A stretch of DNA of 64,000 nt from Pararhizobium arenae (GTDB taxonomy: Bacteria > Pseudomonadota > Alphaproteobacteria > Rhizobiales > Rhizobiaceae), in assembly GCF_001931685.1 (NCBI RefSeq), contig NZ_MOOY01000005.1, forward strand, positions 1 through 64,000. Direction: 5' to 3'. A program made the translations under genes and the position numbers. Positions within the stretch are counted from its first letter, which is position 1; the number at the start of each line of letters is the position of its first letter. Below the pieces are notes generated by a model that worked only from the letters and a program-made list of their open reading frames with translations, was not told the DNA's origin and did not search any database. Of the stretch, positions 17,106-27,246 are shown piece after piece.

Positions 17106-18056
17106 CTATCCTCTCGCCTCTGCCAGAACTGCGCCGAGCGTGCGCTCGACGAGATCGACTTTGAATCTGTTGTGCTCTGTCGGACGGGCATCCGCCAGCA
17201 GGATCGCCGATGCGGTTCTTGCACCCTTCGGCAGTTCGGATTCCGCGGCCTCAATACGCCAGGGTTTGGGAGCGATGCCACCGATGGCGATGCTGCCGGT
17301 ACCGTCCGGATGCACCACCGCCCCGACCGATACCAGCGCGAAAGCATAGGATGCGCGGTCGCGAACCTTCCGGTAGATGTGCTTTCCTCCGGCGGGCTTT
17401 GGCAGCACGACGCCGGTGATGAGTTCTCCCCGCTCCAGCACGGTCTCGATGTGCGGTGTATCGCCTGGAAGGCGATGGAGATCGGCAATGGGTATCGCCC
17501 GTTTTTCGCCCGTGGCGCCGGTCGTTTCGACGACCGCGTCCAAAGCACGCATCGCGACGGCCATGTCACTGGGATGCGTGGCTATGCATGCATCGCTGAC
17601 CCCCACGACACCGAGCTGGCGGGTAAAGCCGCCGATTGCCGAACAGCCGCTTCCCGGCTGTCGCTTGTTGCACGGCTGGTTGGGATCGTAGAAATAGGGA
17701 CAGCGTGTCCGTTGAAGAAGATTGCCGGCCGTCGTCGCCTTGTTGCGCAACTGCCCGGACGCCCCGGCAACGAGCGCGCGGGACAGAAGCGCGTAATCGC
17801 GTCGAACAGTTTCATTGGCAGCAAGGTCGGTGTTTCGAACAAATGCGCCGATCCGAAGACCGCCGTCTGACGTCTTCTCGATCGTATCCAGGCCAAGTCC
17901 ATTGACGTCAATCAAATGCGACGGCTGCTCGATCTCCAGCTTCATGAGGTCGAGGATATTGGTGCCGCCCGCAATGAATTTTGCTTCAGGATTTCGGGCA
18001 GCTGCCTTTGCCGCGGCCTCGACGGAGGTGGCCCGCTCGTAAGAAAACGCTCTCAT
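17106..18056 (-). CDS. paoB: Aldehyde oxidoreductase FAD-binding subunit (PaoB-like)
   Basis: 316 aa. The FAD domain begins with [15 protein letters not shown] and includes [19 protein letters not shown] Cys-rich insert ([20 protein letters not shown]) matches the 4Fe-4S site that distinguishes PaoB from ordinary xanthine dehydrogenase FAD subunits. The start overlaps the paoA stop (ATGA), and paoC follows after 4 bases. It passes electrons between the molybdenum subunit and the electron acceptor. Confidence 0.92.
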   Translation of the reverse strand: MRAFSYERATSVEAAAKAAARNPEAKFIAGGTNILDLMKLEIEQPSHLIDVNGLGLDTIEKTSDGGLRIGAFVRNTDLAANETVRRDYALLSRALVAGASGQLRNKATTAGNLLQRTRCPYFYDPNQPCNKRQPGSGCSAIGGFTRQLGVVGVSDACIATHPSDMAVAMRALDAVVETTGATGEKRAIPIADLHRLPGDTPHIETVLERGELITGVVLPKPAGGKHIYRKVRDRASYAFALVSVGAVVHPDGTGSIAIGGIAPKPWRIEAAESELPKGARTASAILLADARPTEHNRFKVDLVERTLGAVLAEARG

Positions 18057-18691
18057 GCCGGAACTCCCGCAACCTCGGTTATGGCATCAAGAATGTTTGA
18101 GTAAGCGCCGCACCGACAGATGTTGCCGCTCATACGTTCACGGATTTCGGCCGAGGTGATGGCGGCGGGTGTGTTGAGGTCTTGGGTAACGTGGCTCGGG
18201 ATGTCTGCCCGTATCTCTTCAAGAACGGCCACCGACGAGCATATCTGCCCGGGGGTACAGTAACCGCACTGGAAGCCATCGTATTTCACGAAGGCTGCCT
18301 GCATCGGGTGGAGGCTGCCCGGCTGTCCAAGGCCCTCGATTGTCGTGATCTTGTCACCTTCATGCATCACCGCCAAGGTCAGGCAGGAGTTGATGCGCCG
18401 CCCGTCGACCAGAACCGTGCAGGCGCCACACTGGCCATGATCACATCCCTTCTTCGTTCCCGTCAGATGCAGATGCTCGCGCAGGGCATCGAGCAATGTG
18501 GTGCGGTTATCCAAATCGAGACGTTTCGCTTCACCATTGACCTCAAAAGAGACTTCCGTAGACCTATTCAAGCTTTCTTCCCCTCTGTCTGCCGCGCGCG
18601 CTCCGCCGGCGGCCCCTGCAAGCGCAACAGTTGCCGCCGACGACACAAGCAATTCGCGTCGGGAAAGTTCCAAATTGAATGGTGTCGGCAT
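18053..18691 (-). CDS. paoA: Aldehyde oxidoreductase 2Fe-2S subunit with Tat signal (PaoA-like)
   Basis: 212 aa. A twin-arginine signal ([18 protein letters not shown]) leads to two 2Fe-2S domains: plant-type [10 protein letters not shown] with a later C, and the alpha-helical domain with CGYCTPGQ and CRCG. Only this subunit carries an export signal, as in E. coli PaoABC, where the assembled complex is exported by the Tat system. ATG at 18691 is chosen over GTG at 18694 because of spacing to GGAGG. First gene of the paoABC operon. Confidence 0.93.
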   Translation of the reverse strand: MPTPFNLELSRRELLVSSAATVALAGAAGGARAADRGEESLNRSTEVSFEVNGEAKRLDLDNRTTLLDALREHLHLTGTKKGCDHGQCGACTVLVDGRRINSCLTLAVMHEGDKITTIEGLGQPGSLHPMQAAFVKYDGFQCGYCTPGQICSSVAVLEEIRADIPSHVTQDLNTPAAITSAEIRERMSGNICRCGAYSNILDAITEVAGVPA

Positions 18692-19101
18692 CACGACCTC
18701 CGGAATAAAGGCTTTTCCACGAGGAGCCGCGATAAGCCGATTTGGCCCTTCAAGCTTGGGCAGGGACTGGGATCGAGTGCGCCGGAAAACCCGTACGGTT
18801 ATAGACTGAGTTCATGAATACCGGTGGCGTTCGTACCCAGCTTCTTAAAAGCGGGAGGTGGCAAGCTTGTTCCAAAGAAGCTTGCAGTCTTCTGCGAAAC
18901 CTTCCAGTCCGATCCTCGGTCACGGTGGCAGTTAGAAGTGTCTCCTCGATAAAACTCTGAAAATAAACGAATATTGGAGTATGGAAATCGCTTGATTGAA
19001 AGGTGCCCTCTGAAAATGGCCAGAAGTTCCCGCATTTCCGACTTGACGATGCCCGCGATCTGTTATTTAGTTCGGTAACAGAACGAATTAAAGAGGCGGA
19101 T
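18692..19101. promoter_or_regulatory. Divergent intergenic region between paoA and the second ROK gene
   Basis: About 410 bases with no convincing gene. The right part holds an imperfect palindrome, GTTC (19070-19073) and GAAC (19081-19084) with further matches outside (AT-TT / AA-T), 18 bases before the GTG start at 19102. This is a plausible autoregulatory ROK operator. A TTGACG at 19043-19048 could be a -35 element, but no good -10 is seen. Confidence 0.4.
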
Positions 19102-20316
19102 GTGAGCGAGACACTGCGGATATCCCGGAAGTTTTCCCAAAGAGCGGTTATGGAAGCCATTGTGCAGGGCGGGCCGGTCTCGCGTGCGTCCATTTCCAAG
19201 CAGACCGGGCTTTCCAAGCAGACGATTTCGGAAATCGTTCGCCAGCTTGAGATCGATGGCTGGGTTCGCGAAACGGGACGGACAAGCGGCCATATCGGCC
19301 GCACTGCCGTGACCTACGAGCTTGTGCCCGATGCGGCTTATATTGCGGCGGTCGATCTCGGGGGCACCAAGGTTCGTGTCGCGATCGTCGATCTGACCTG
19401 CCAGGTGTTTGCCGAAGATGTCGCGCCGACCGATCCGCGCGGCGGGCCGGCTGTGGTCGATCAGATCGTTTCCATGTGTTTTGCGGCCGCCAAGACGCAG
19501 AATATTGCGCGAGACCGCATCCGGCTTGCCGTTATCGGCGCGCCGGGGGCCCCTGACGACCGGACAGGTCGTATTCTGCTTGCCCCGAACATCGCCGGTC
19601 TCGACACGATGAATGTTGCGGCCGCCCTTGAGAAAGGCTTCGGTTTCGACGTCATGCTTGAGAACGACGTCAATCTCGCCGTTCTGGGGGAGAACTGGCT
19701 GGGGCAGGGGCAGGGCATCGATAATCTTGCCTATATTGCGCTCGGTACGGGTATCGGCGGCGGGCTGATGGTTGGTGGAAATCTCGTGCGCGGCGCAAGC
19801 CATGCGGCGGGCGAGCTTGGATTTCTGCCCTTCGGGTCCGATCCGTTCGAGCCTGAATCGTTGCGGTCGGGCGCGTTCGAGCGGGCCGTCGCCTCGGGCG
19901 GCATCATCGAGCGTTTCCGCGCTGCAACCGGCAAGACGCTGGGTGTACCGGCGATCTTCGATCTCGCATCGGAAGGTGACGCTTCTGCCCTCACCGTGCT
20001 TGACGATACTGCCCGTCTTCTTGCCCGCGGCATCGGCGCGATCGCCGTAGTCGCCAATCCGCAAAAAGTCATCCTCGGCGGCTCCATCGGCCTGCGCCCG
20101 GAGATTCTCGAGCGGGTAAAGACTTTCCTGCCTCAATGTTTCCCGTATGCGATCGATGTGGAAGCGAGCCAGCTTGGCGCGCGCGCGGCGATCATCGGAG
20201 CGGCCGCGATTGGTCTCGGCCATCTGCACAACACACTCTTCGGGGCCGACACGCCTGACAGCCGCATCTCGCTGCCGCCGGCAAACACGGTCACCTTGCG
20301 GGAGGTTGCGCGATGA
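19102..20316 (+). CDS. ROK-family transcriptional regulator
   Basis: 404 aa from a GTG with AGAGG 5 bases upstream; an in-frame GTG at 19003 would add 33 residues that do not look like the family. The N-terminal winged helix (about 12-65; VSRASISKQTGLSKQTISEIV) is followed by the ROK fold with AAVDLGGTKVRVAIVD, LENDVNLAVLGE and ALGTGIGGGLMVGG. The Cys zinc cluster is missing. The stop overlaps the next ATG, so it is co-transcribed with the catabolic and transport genes it probably controls. Confidence 0.9.
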   Translation: MSETLRISRKFSQRAVMEAIVQGGPVSRASISKQTGLSKQTISEIVRQLEIDGWVRETGRTSGHIGRTAVTYELVPDAAYIAAVDLGGTKVRVAIVDLTCQVFAEDVAPTDPRGGPAVVDQIVSMCFAAAKTQNIARDRIRLAVIGAPGAPDDRTGRILLAPNIAGLDTMNVAAALEKGFGFDVMLENDVNLAVLGENWLGQGQGIDNLAYIALGTGIGGGLMVGGNLVRGASHAAGELGFLPFGSDPFEPESLRSGAFERAVASGGIIERFRAATGKTLGVPAIFDLASEGDASALTVLDDTARLLARGIGAIAVVANPQKVILGGSIGLRPEILERVKTFLPQCFPYAIDVEASQLGARAAIIGAAAIGLGHLHNTLFGADTPDSRISLPPANTVTLREVAR

Positions 20317-21569
20317 CCACGGACGCCCTGATCGACCGTCTTCGAAGCCATCTTGACCGGGAGGATGCGATCGCGCTTCTGCGCGGCGCCATCGGGCACA
20401 ACAGCGTGACGGGAAACGAGGCCAATATCGCGGTTTATCTCGAGCGGGAGATGCAGACCCGTGGCATTGAAGCGGTCTCGGTTGCCGATTTTCTTCCGGG
20501 CAGGCCCAATGTCTGGGGTGAGCGCAAGGGGACGACGAGCGATCGTCGACTGCTCTTCATCGGCCATACCGATACCGTGCATGTGGAGGGATGGCGCGAG
20601 CACTGGGCGGGCACCGAGCGCGAAGATCCGTTTGCCGCCCCTATGATCGATGGCGCGATCTGGGGGCGTGGCGCAGGCGACCTCAAGGCGGGTATCTGTA
20701 CATCGCTTGCCGCCCTTTCGCTGCTCGATAGAGCCGGCATCCGACTTGGCGGCGATCTCGCCTTCGCCTTCGTCGGCGACGAGGAGAGCGGGGAGCCGGG
20801 CACGGGCGTCTCCGCCGGCGTCAAGGATTACGTCTCCCGCATCGAAAGCGGGGACATCGCCCGGCCGGATTTCGCGGTTTATGTCGAGCCGACCCGGCTC
20901 TCGGTCTATCCCGCGCAGATCGGCTTTTTCATCGCCGATATCACCATCACCGGCCGGTCCGCCTATTTCGGCGTGCCGGAGCTTGGCAAGGACGCACTGA
21001 AGGCAAGCCATGCCGTGATGTCCGCCCTTTGGCGACATTCGGAAGAGATTTCCGCCCGGGCCGAGCATCCACTGATCGGCCGTTCGTTTCTGCTGATTAC
21101 CGGCCTGACGGGCGGCGGCTTCATCGCCGTGCCGGAAACCTGCAAGCTGTCGCTGATCCGCAAGCTCCTGCCGGGGGAGGCCCTCGATACGGCGGCGGCT
21201 GAAATGGAGGCGGTGATCCGTGGCGCGATCGACGATCCCGAGATCCTTGTCGATATATCCTATCCGGCCGGACGTGATCATGCGCTGGGCGGAACGGCTG
21301 CGGAAATCGCCAGCGACCTTCCTGAGGTGACCCTTCTCTCCCACGCCGTCCGCGAGGCAATGACGGGGCGAGGCGCCATCGAGGGTGCGCCGTTCTGGTC
21401 GGAATCGCCGTTTTTCGTCAACCGGCTGGGCATTCCCGCCGTCTATTGCGCGCCGGGCGACATCCGCAACTGCCACACATTCGAGGAGCATGTCGATGTC
21501 GAGGAGTATCTCGCCGGCATCGTCGCTTTTGCAAGCTTCATGGCCCGCTACTGCGGCGTGATCGACTGA
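20313..21569 (+). CDS. M20-family metallopeptidase/deacylase (ArgE/DapE-like)
   Basis: 418 aa. Two-zinc M20 motifs are present: GHTDTVH (about 79-85), GRGAGDLKAG (about 115-124; Asp bridging), GDEESGE (about 153-159; catalytic Glu) and FEEHVDVEEY near the end. A dimerisation lid lies in the middle. The family removes acyl or amino-acid groups from N-acyl amino acids, dipeptides or carbamoyl compounds. Placed between a ROK regulator and a sugar-type importer, it may cleave an amide in the imported compound. Start overlaps the ROK stop (ATGA). Confidence 0.88.
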   Translation: MTTDALIDRLRSHLDREDAIALLRGAIGHNSVTGNEANIAVYLEREMQTRGIEAVSVADFLPGRPNVWGERKGTTSDRRLLFIGHTDTVHVEGWREHWAGTEREDPFAAPMIDGAIWGRGAGDLKAGICTSLAALSLLDRAGIRLGGDLAFAFVGDEESGEPGTGVSAGVKDYVSRIESGDIARPDFAVYVEPTRLSVYPAQIGFFIADITITGRSAYFGVPELGKDALKASHAVMSALWRHSEEISARAEHPLIGRSFLLITGLTGGGFIAVPETCKLSLIRKLLPGEALDTAAAEMEAVIRGAIDDPEILVDISYPAGRDHALGGTAAEIASDLPEVTLLSHAVREAMTGRGAIEGAPFWSESPFFVNRLGIPAVYCAPGDIRNCHTFEEHVDVEEYLAGIVAFASFMARYCGVID

Positions 21570-21600
21570 GTGAAAAATCAAAAAAGAGGGAAACGAAACA

Positions 21601-22662
21601 ATGTTTATGAGGAAATTTCTGAATGCCACTGTTCTTGCCGGTCTGCTTCTCTCGGGAGCGCCGGCAATGGCACAAACGGTTGGACCGGCAGGCGAGACCG
21701 CCACGCCGAGCGCCGATATCGCCCTGTCCGATGCCGATCTGGCCGCGTTGAAGGACAAGGGTTACAAGGCGGCCTTGCTCTGGCACACGTCGTCGGACTT
21801 CGTGAATGCCGTTTCGGCCGGCGCCAAGGATGAGTTTGCCCGCGCCGGTGTCGAGGTCGTGGTGCAGACGGATGCAGGCTTCGACGCCGCCCGTCAGCGC
21901 TCCGACATCGAAACGGCGCTGGCCGCCAAGCCGAACGTCATTCTCGCGCTGCCGCTCGATCCGGTGACGTCTGCGGAAGCCTTCCGCCAGGCGGTTTCGG
22001 ATGGCGCGAAGCTGGTCTTCCTTTCGAACCTTCCCGCCGACTACAAGCACGGCACGGATTACGCCGCCATCGTCACCGACGACCTCTTCCAGATGGGTAA
22101 GCAGGCGGCGGATGCGCTGGCCAAGTCCATCGGCGGCAAGGGCAAGGTCGGCTGGATTTTCCATGATGCGACCTACTACGTGACGAACCAGCGCGACAAC
22201 GCCTTCAAGACGACCATCGAGAAGGACTATCCGGACATCAAGATCGTCGCCGAGCAGGGCATTACCGATCCGGCCCGCGCCGAGGAACTGGCAAGCGCCA
22301 TGCTGTTGCAGAATCCGGATCTCGACGGCATCTACGTCACCTGGGCGGAGCCGGCCGATGGGGTGCTGGCAGCGCTGCGCGCCTCCGGCAACACCAAGAC
22401 GAAGATCGTCACGCTCGATCTTGCCGAACCTGTCGGTCTCGACATGGTCAAGGACGGCGCCGTCGTGGCACTCGTGGCCGACAAGGCCTATGAACTCGGC
22501 CGCGCGATGGCGGCAACGGGCCTCAAATCCCTGCTCGGCCAGCAGACGCCGCCCTTCATCGTTGCCCCGGCCCTGACGGTGACGAAGGATAACGTGGCGG
22601 ACGGCTGGAAGCAGTCGCTTAATCGCGATGCGCCGCAGAGCATTCTCGACGCGCTGAAGTGA
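21601..22662 (+). CDS. Periplasmic sugar-type binding protein of the second ROK locus
   Basis: 353 aa. The Sec signal (MRKFLNATVLAGLLLSGAPA, cleaved near AMAQ) precedes a type I LacI/RbsB-like fold. It is clearly related to the binding protein at 3818 (shared IALSDADLAALK/VSLTDEELAKIK, YPDIKIVAEQGI/YPNIKIVAEQGI, P-LTVTKDNVADGWK/P-LPVTRETLLDGWK) but differs in lobe residues, so the ligand may differ. GAGGG precedes the ATG. It delivers substrate to the permease at 22727 and ATPase at 25048. Confidence 0.9.
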   Translation: MFMRKFLNATVLAGLLLSGAPAMAQTVGPAGETATPSADIALSDADLAALKDKGYKAALLWHTSSDFVNAVSAGAKDEFARAGVEVVVQTDAGFDAARQRSDIETALAAKPNVILALPLDPVTSAEAFRQAVSDGAKLVFLSNLPADYKHGTDYAAIVTDDLFQMGKQAADALAKSIGGKGKVGWIFHDATYYVTNQRDNAFKTTIEKDYPDIKIVAEQGITDPARAEELASAMLLQNPDLDGIYVTWAEPADGVLAALRASGNTKTKIVTLDLAEPVGLDMVKDGAVVALVADKAYELGRAMAATGLKSLLGQQTPPFIVAPALTVTKDNVADGWKQSLNRDAPQSILDALK

Positions 22663-22669
22663 GGTTGAG

Positions 22670-22698
22670 CCGGGCGCGAGGTTTGGCCTTGCGCCCGG
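22670..22698 (+). repeat. Intra-operon hairpin after the second binding-protein gene
   Basis: CCGGGCGC (22670-22677) pairs with GCGCCCGG (22691-22698), and an inner AGG/CCT extends the stem around a TTTGG-type loop. It starts 8 bases after the stop codon without a T-run. The arrangement mirrors the hairpin at 4946-4976 after the related gene. Confidence 0.65.
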
Positions 22699-22726
22699 AA
22701 CCCCGGTTCCTTTCAGGATAAGTGCC

Positions 22727-23725
22727 ATGTCCCAATCCAAGCAAACGGCCAAGCAGACGGCCTCGCTGCTGCCGCAGCCGACTGTGCCGCTATTGAAACG
22801 CATCCATCTCCAGCAATACGTCGTCTATCTCGGCTTCCTGGCGATCTTCCTGTTCTTTGCCATCGTGCTCAAGGACAGCGGCTTCCTGACGGTGCGCAAC
22901 CTTTCCAACATCGTCCTACAGACGGCCCCGGCGACGATCATGGCGATCGGGCTCGTCTTCGTCCTGTCGGCCGGCGAAATCGATCTTTCCATCGGCTCCA
23001 TCGTGGCCGTGTCGGCGCTTGCTGCAGCGGTGACGTTGAACGCCTATGGCCTCGTTGCGGGTGTGGTCGTCGGGCTTGGGGCAGGGCTCCTGATCGGCTT
23101 TATCAACGGCGTGCTGGTCGCCTATGTCCGGCTGCCGTCCTTTCTGGTGACGCTTGCGACGATGGGGCTTTTTGCCGGCGTCGCCCGCTCGCTGACAGAC
23201 CTGCGTTCCATTCCCGTCACCGATGCGGCTTTCACCGGCTTTTTCGGGTCGGGTTCCCTTCTCGGCATTCCCTCGCTCGTCTGGTGGACGGTCGCGGCGG
23301 TCATTATCGGTCATATCGTCTACCGCGAAACCCGGTTTGGCGCCCATGTGCTGGCGACCGGCGACAACGGACGCGCGGCAAGCGTCTCGGGGATAAGCGT
23401 ACCGCGTATCCGGCTTGCGGTGCTCATGACGAGCGGCGGCCTCGCGGCCCTCGCCGGACTCCTCTATGCCGGCCGCCTGCAGGCCGCGAAATACACGCTC
23501 GGCGAGAGCGACTTGATGACGGTCATTGCCGCCGTGATTGTCGGCGGAACGCTGCTGAACGGCGGCAAGGGCTCGATTGTCGGCGCGCTCGTCGGCTCGC
23601 TGATGATGGGCATGCTCAACAATGGCCTGATCCTGATGGGCCTTTCCGTTTCCGACCAGATGATCGTTCGCGGTCTCATCATCCTTGCCGCGGTCGCCGT
23701 GTCGCTGCGCGAAAAAGTCCGCTGA
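22727..23725 (+). CDS. ABC importer permease (RbsC type), second ROK locus
   Basis: 332 aa, about 8-10 membrane segments after a 30-residue cytoplasmic N-terminus. It carries LVFVLSAGEIDLSIGSIVAV and GGTLLNGGKGS, the same family blocks as the permease at 7781. It should pair with the binding protein at 21601 and the ATPase at 25048, although a PLP-enzyme gene separates it from the ATPase. Confidence 0.92.
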   Translation: MSQSKQTAKQTASLLPQPTVPLLKRIHLQQYVVYLGFLAIFLFFAIVLKDSGFLTVRNLSNIVLQTAPATIMAIGLVFVLSAGEIDLSIGSIVAVSALAAAVTLNAYGLVAGVVVGLGAGLLIGFINGVLVAYVRLPSFLVTLATMGLFAGVARSLTDLRSIPVTDAAFTGFFGSGSLLGIPSLVWWTVAAVIIGHIVYRETRFGAHVLATGDNGRAASVSGISVPRIRLAVLMTSGGLAALAGLLYAGRLQAAKYTLGESDLMTVIAAVIVGGTLLNGGKGSIVGALVGSLMMGMLNNGLILMGLSVSDQMIVRGLIILAAVAVSLREKVR

Positions 23726-23735
23726 GGAGGTATCC

Positions 23736-24935
23736 ATGTTTCTCGACGTTCTGCGCCGGCGCAACCCGGCCTTTATCGAAGCCGCGATGGCGCTTCACCA
23801 GAAAGGGCTGATCCCGGCGAATGCCTATGTGCTCGATCTCGATGCCGTCGAGGCCAATGCGCGCGTGTTGAAGTCCGAGGCCGATCGGCATGGACTGAAA
23901 ATTTTCGCCATGACCAAGCAGGTTGGCCGCGCCAGTTCATTCTGCGCCGCAGTCAAGCGCGGCGGGATCGACAAGGCCGTGGCCGTCGACATGGCCTGCG
24001 CGCGAGCAACCCACAATGCCGGTCTGAAAGTCGGCCATCTCGGTCATCTCCAGCAGGTCGCCCGTCATGAGGCTGCCGCCGCGGCAGCCCGTTTCCAGCC
24101 GGACTACTGGACCGTCTTCAACGACGAGAAAGCGGCAGAGGCCGGTGCGGGCGCAAAGGCTGCCGGTTATATTCAGAACCTGCTTGCCCGCATTCATGCC
24201 GAGGGCGATACCTTCTACCGCGGGCATGAAGGCGGATTTGCATCGGATGAGATCGCCGAGGTTGCCGATCGTCTCGATGCGATCGACGGCGGTCGTTTTG
24301 CCGGCATCACCACGTTCCCGGCCTTGCTGTTCGACCATGCAACACGCAAGGTCCTGCCCACACCCAATCTCTCGACGCTCTCCAGAGCCGCCGAGGCGCT
24401 GGCGAAAGTTGGCCGCAAGGATATCGAGGTGAATGCGCCCGGCACGACGTCATCGGTTCTGCTCGAGGCCCTTGCCGAGGCTGGCGCCACCCAGTGCGAG
24501 CCGGGCAACGGCCTGCATGGCACCACCGCCCTGCATGTGATGGAAGACCTGCCGGAGCTGCCGGCCGTGCTCTATCTGACGGAAGTTTCGCATCTTTCCG
24601 GCGGCAAGGCCTATTGCTTCGGTGGCGGTTTCTACATCGACCCGATCTTCCCGGAATACGATGTGAAGGCCATTGTCGGGCCCGAACCCACCACTGCCGC
24701 AAGCGCCCTGCGCAGCGTCGAGGTGCCGCCGCCATCTGCGATCGACTACTACGCGATGATCGACGCCAGCGGCGCGGCCGCACCGAAGCCCGGCGACACA
24801 GCCGTCTTCGCCTTCCGCGGACAGGCATTTGTCACCCGAGCCTATGTGGTCGGCGTCTCCGGCATTTCTTCCGGAAATCCCAAGGTCGAGAGCATAGAGA
24901 ATGGCTTTGGCGACGCGGCGGCTTGGCCGGTCTAA
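23736..24935 (+). CDS. YhfX-like PLP-dependent enzyme (alanine racemase N-terminal fold)
   Basis: 399 aa. The start has GAGGAGG upstream, 10 bases after the permease stop. It resembles the E. coli YhfX family: AYVLDLDAVEANARVL, then FAMTKQVGR with the likely PLP lysine (about 61), GDTFYRGHEGGF and EVNAPGTTSS. Fold type III PLP enzymes of this sort act as amino-acid racemases or decarboxylases, but YhfX has no established reaction that I can state. Together with the M20 deacylase it hints that the imported compound contains an amino acid. Confidence 0.82.
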   Translation: MFLDVLRRRNPAFIEAAMALHQKGLIPANAYVLDLDAVEANARVLKSEADRHGLKIFAMTKQVGRASSFCAAVKRGGIDKAVAVDMACARATHNAGLKVGHLGHLQQVARHEAAAAAARFQPDYWTVFNDEKAAEAGAGAKAAGYIQNLLARIHAEGDTFYRGHEGGFASDEIAEVADRLDAIDGGRFAGITTFPALLFDHATRKVLPTPNLSTLSRAAEALAKVGRKDIEVNAPGTTSSVLLEALAEAGATQCEPGNGLHGTTALHVMEDLPELPAVLYLTEVSHLSGGKAYCFGGGFYIDPIFPEYDVKAIVGPEPTTAASALRSVEVPPPSAIDYYAMIDASGAAAPKPGDTAVFAFRGQAFVTRAYVVGVSGISSGNPKVESIENGFGDAAAWPV

Positions 24936-24936
24936 A

Positions 24937-25040
24937 GCGTGTCGCGATCTTTCAGATTAGCTCGTCCGCTTTAGGTTTTTGTTTTTACGCATGTCTTTTC
25001 GCAAAACCGCGGCGCACTTTTGCGAGACATGCTTTAGGAG
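24937..25040 (+). repeat. Rhizobial intergenic repeat with long hairpin (copy 1)
   Basis: About 100 bases between the PLP-enzyme and ATPase genes. The left part (CGCGATCTTTCAGATTAGCTC...) reappears at 46326-46405. The right part forms a hairpin, GCATGTCT..TCGCAAAA (24989-25006) with TTTTGCGA-GACATGC (25018-25032). Its 3' end carries the AGGAGAG used as ribosome site by the ATPase gene. It resembles the mosaic palindromic elements (RIME-like) common in Rhizobiaceae. Confidence 0.7.
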
Positions 25041-25047
25041 AGACACG

Positions 25048-25791
<744 letters not shown>

Positions 25792-25813
25792 CCTTGGAGT
25801 AAAGGACCTACAA

Positions 25814-25849
25814 GGAGACCCGCGGAGCTCGCCGGTCCCCTTTCGTTTT
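25814..25849. terminator. Bidirectional terminator between convergent genes
   Basis: GGAGACCCGCG (25814-25824) pairs with CGCCGGTCCCC (25830-25840), two mismatches, loop GAGCT, followed by TTTCGTTTT on the plus strand. It lies between the ATPase gene (plus, ends 25791) and the amidohydrolase gene (minus, ends 25862). Confidence 0.6.
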
Positions 25850-25861
25850 GTGCGCGACTGT

Positions 25862-27214
25862 TCAGGCCGTCAGGAAATCCGCAAGCGTGCTGTAGGAGGG
25901 CAATGCCCTGTTGGCGAGCATACCCTTGCGGAGAATGACGCGATCGGCGTGTGGGCGGGAGATGACCTGATCGAGGCTCCACGCCTCCAGGATCATCAGG
26001 TCTGCCGGACGACCGACGCCGATCGTGCCGGCGTCGATACCCATGATGCCGGCCGGTGCCGGACCGGCAAGCGCTGGCGCATCCGCGTAAGGGTGGTCGA
26101 GATGCAGGATGCGCACCGCCTGCCGCCAGGTGTCCAGCATGTCGTGATCGCCATAGGCAAAGAACGGGTCGCGGCAATTGTCTCCGGCCGAAGCCACCGG
26201 AATACCGGCCGCTCGCAACTCCTGAACCGGTGTCACCCCACGCCAGCGCGGCGTGCGGCCTGCTTCACGATCCTGAAGATACATATTGACGGTTGGCAGC
26301 GTGATGAGCGAAAGGCCGGCATCGGCGATCAGCGCGATCGTATCTCGCAGTTCCCGCTCGCCCAGAAGGGCCAGCGAACAGCAGTGGCCGCAGGTGACGC
26401 GCCCCTCGTAGCCATGGCGGATGGCGGCGCGCGCCACATGCGGCAACGCATCGGCCTGAGCGGCCTCGTCCACATGCAGGTCGACCTCCAGTTCCCGCTC
26501 TTTCGCCAGAACGAACAATTGGTCGAGCAGCAGGTCGATATCGTCGAGGCCTGACCCATGCGTTCCCCCGGAAGCGCGGGTAACGCCGCCCAGCAGGCCG
26601 CCGTGGCCGGCGACGATATCAGCAAGACGCGCGCCATAATCGCCGCTATAGGCATCGAGCGGCACGAGGCCGGCGGCCTGCAAGACGATGCGGCCTTTCC
26701 AGCGTTCGCGCACCTTGGCAAAAGCGTTCCAGGTGATTTCCGCCTGTCCCTCATGGCTGTCGAGATGGGTGCGGATAGCCGCCACACCATGGGCGTCGGC
26801 CGTCGCAAGGCCGAATTCCATCCGCCGCAGAAGGTCCTCCGCATTCCAGTGGGCAAGACGATCTGCGGTCGTTGCAGCGCGTGCCCCCGGATGCGTGCCG
26901 CCGGAATCGGGCGCCCGTCCCATCGTGTGGCCCTTGTCGAGGTGGGCGTGCGCATCGATCAGCAGCGGCCAGACGTGGCGGCCGTCGAGCGCGACTGTAT
27001 CGTCACCGCCATCGGCGAGCGCGGCGGTGATCGTCGCGATCCTGCCGTCCTCGATCAGGATATCGACAAGGGCCGAACCGTTCCGGTCCACCCTCGCATC
27101 ATCGGGCACGTCATCGGTAAGCAAGGCAACCGGCACGCACGCCTTGGCAAGACGAATGCGCCCGGGTCTCGTCAGACGGGCGGCAAGGCGGGGAAACGGA
27201 GAAAGATCGTTCAT
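25862..27214 (-). CDS. Cytosine deaminase-like amidohydrolase
   Basis: 450 aa, amidohydrolase TIM barrel. Metal ligands can be placed in DAHAHLDKGH (about 86-95), a His in HVDE, CGHCCSL, and the Asp in GDNCRDPF, a pattern matching the CodA/cytosine deaminase group. It probably removes an amino group from a pyrimidine-like or other heterocycle, or opens a ring. Last gene of the minus-strand operon with an NMT1-type ABC importer, a 2OG-Fe(II) oxygenase and a LysR regulator. The true substrate is not shown. Confidence 0.85.
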   Translation of the reverse strand: MNDLSPFPRLAARLTRPGRIRLAKACVPVALLTDDVPDDARVDRNGSALVDILIEDGRIATITAALADGGDDTVALDGRHVWPLLIDAHAHLDKGHTMGRAPDSGGTHPGARAATTADRLAHWNAEDLLRRMEFGLATADAHGVAAIRTHLDSHEGQAEITWNAFAKVRERWKGRIVLQAAGLVPLDAYSGDYGARLADIVAGHGGLLGGVTRASGGTHGSGLDDIDLLLDQLFVLAKERELEVDLHVDEAAQADALPHVARAAIRHGYEGRVTCGHCCSLALLGERELRDTIALIADAGLSLITLPTVNMYLQDREAGRTPRWRGVTPVQELRAAGIPVASAGDNCRDPFFAYGDHDMLDTWRQAVRILHLDHPYADAPALAGPAPAGIMGIDAGTIGVGRPADLMILEAWSLDQVISRPHADRVILRKGMLANRALPSYSTLADFLTA

Positions 27215-27246
27215 GCTGGGTCTCTATCGGATGGTTTGCCGGGCGC

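Noticed and set aside
14740..17569. Longer paoC starting at 17569
   Set aside because: The first 156 residues are out-of-frame paoB sequence; GTG 17101 gives the family length of 732 aa.
19003..19101. Extended N-terminus of the second ROK regulator from GTG 19003
   Set aside because: It would place translation across the likely operator, and GTG 19102 has a proper ribosome site.
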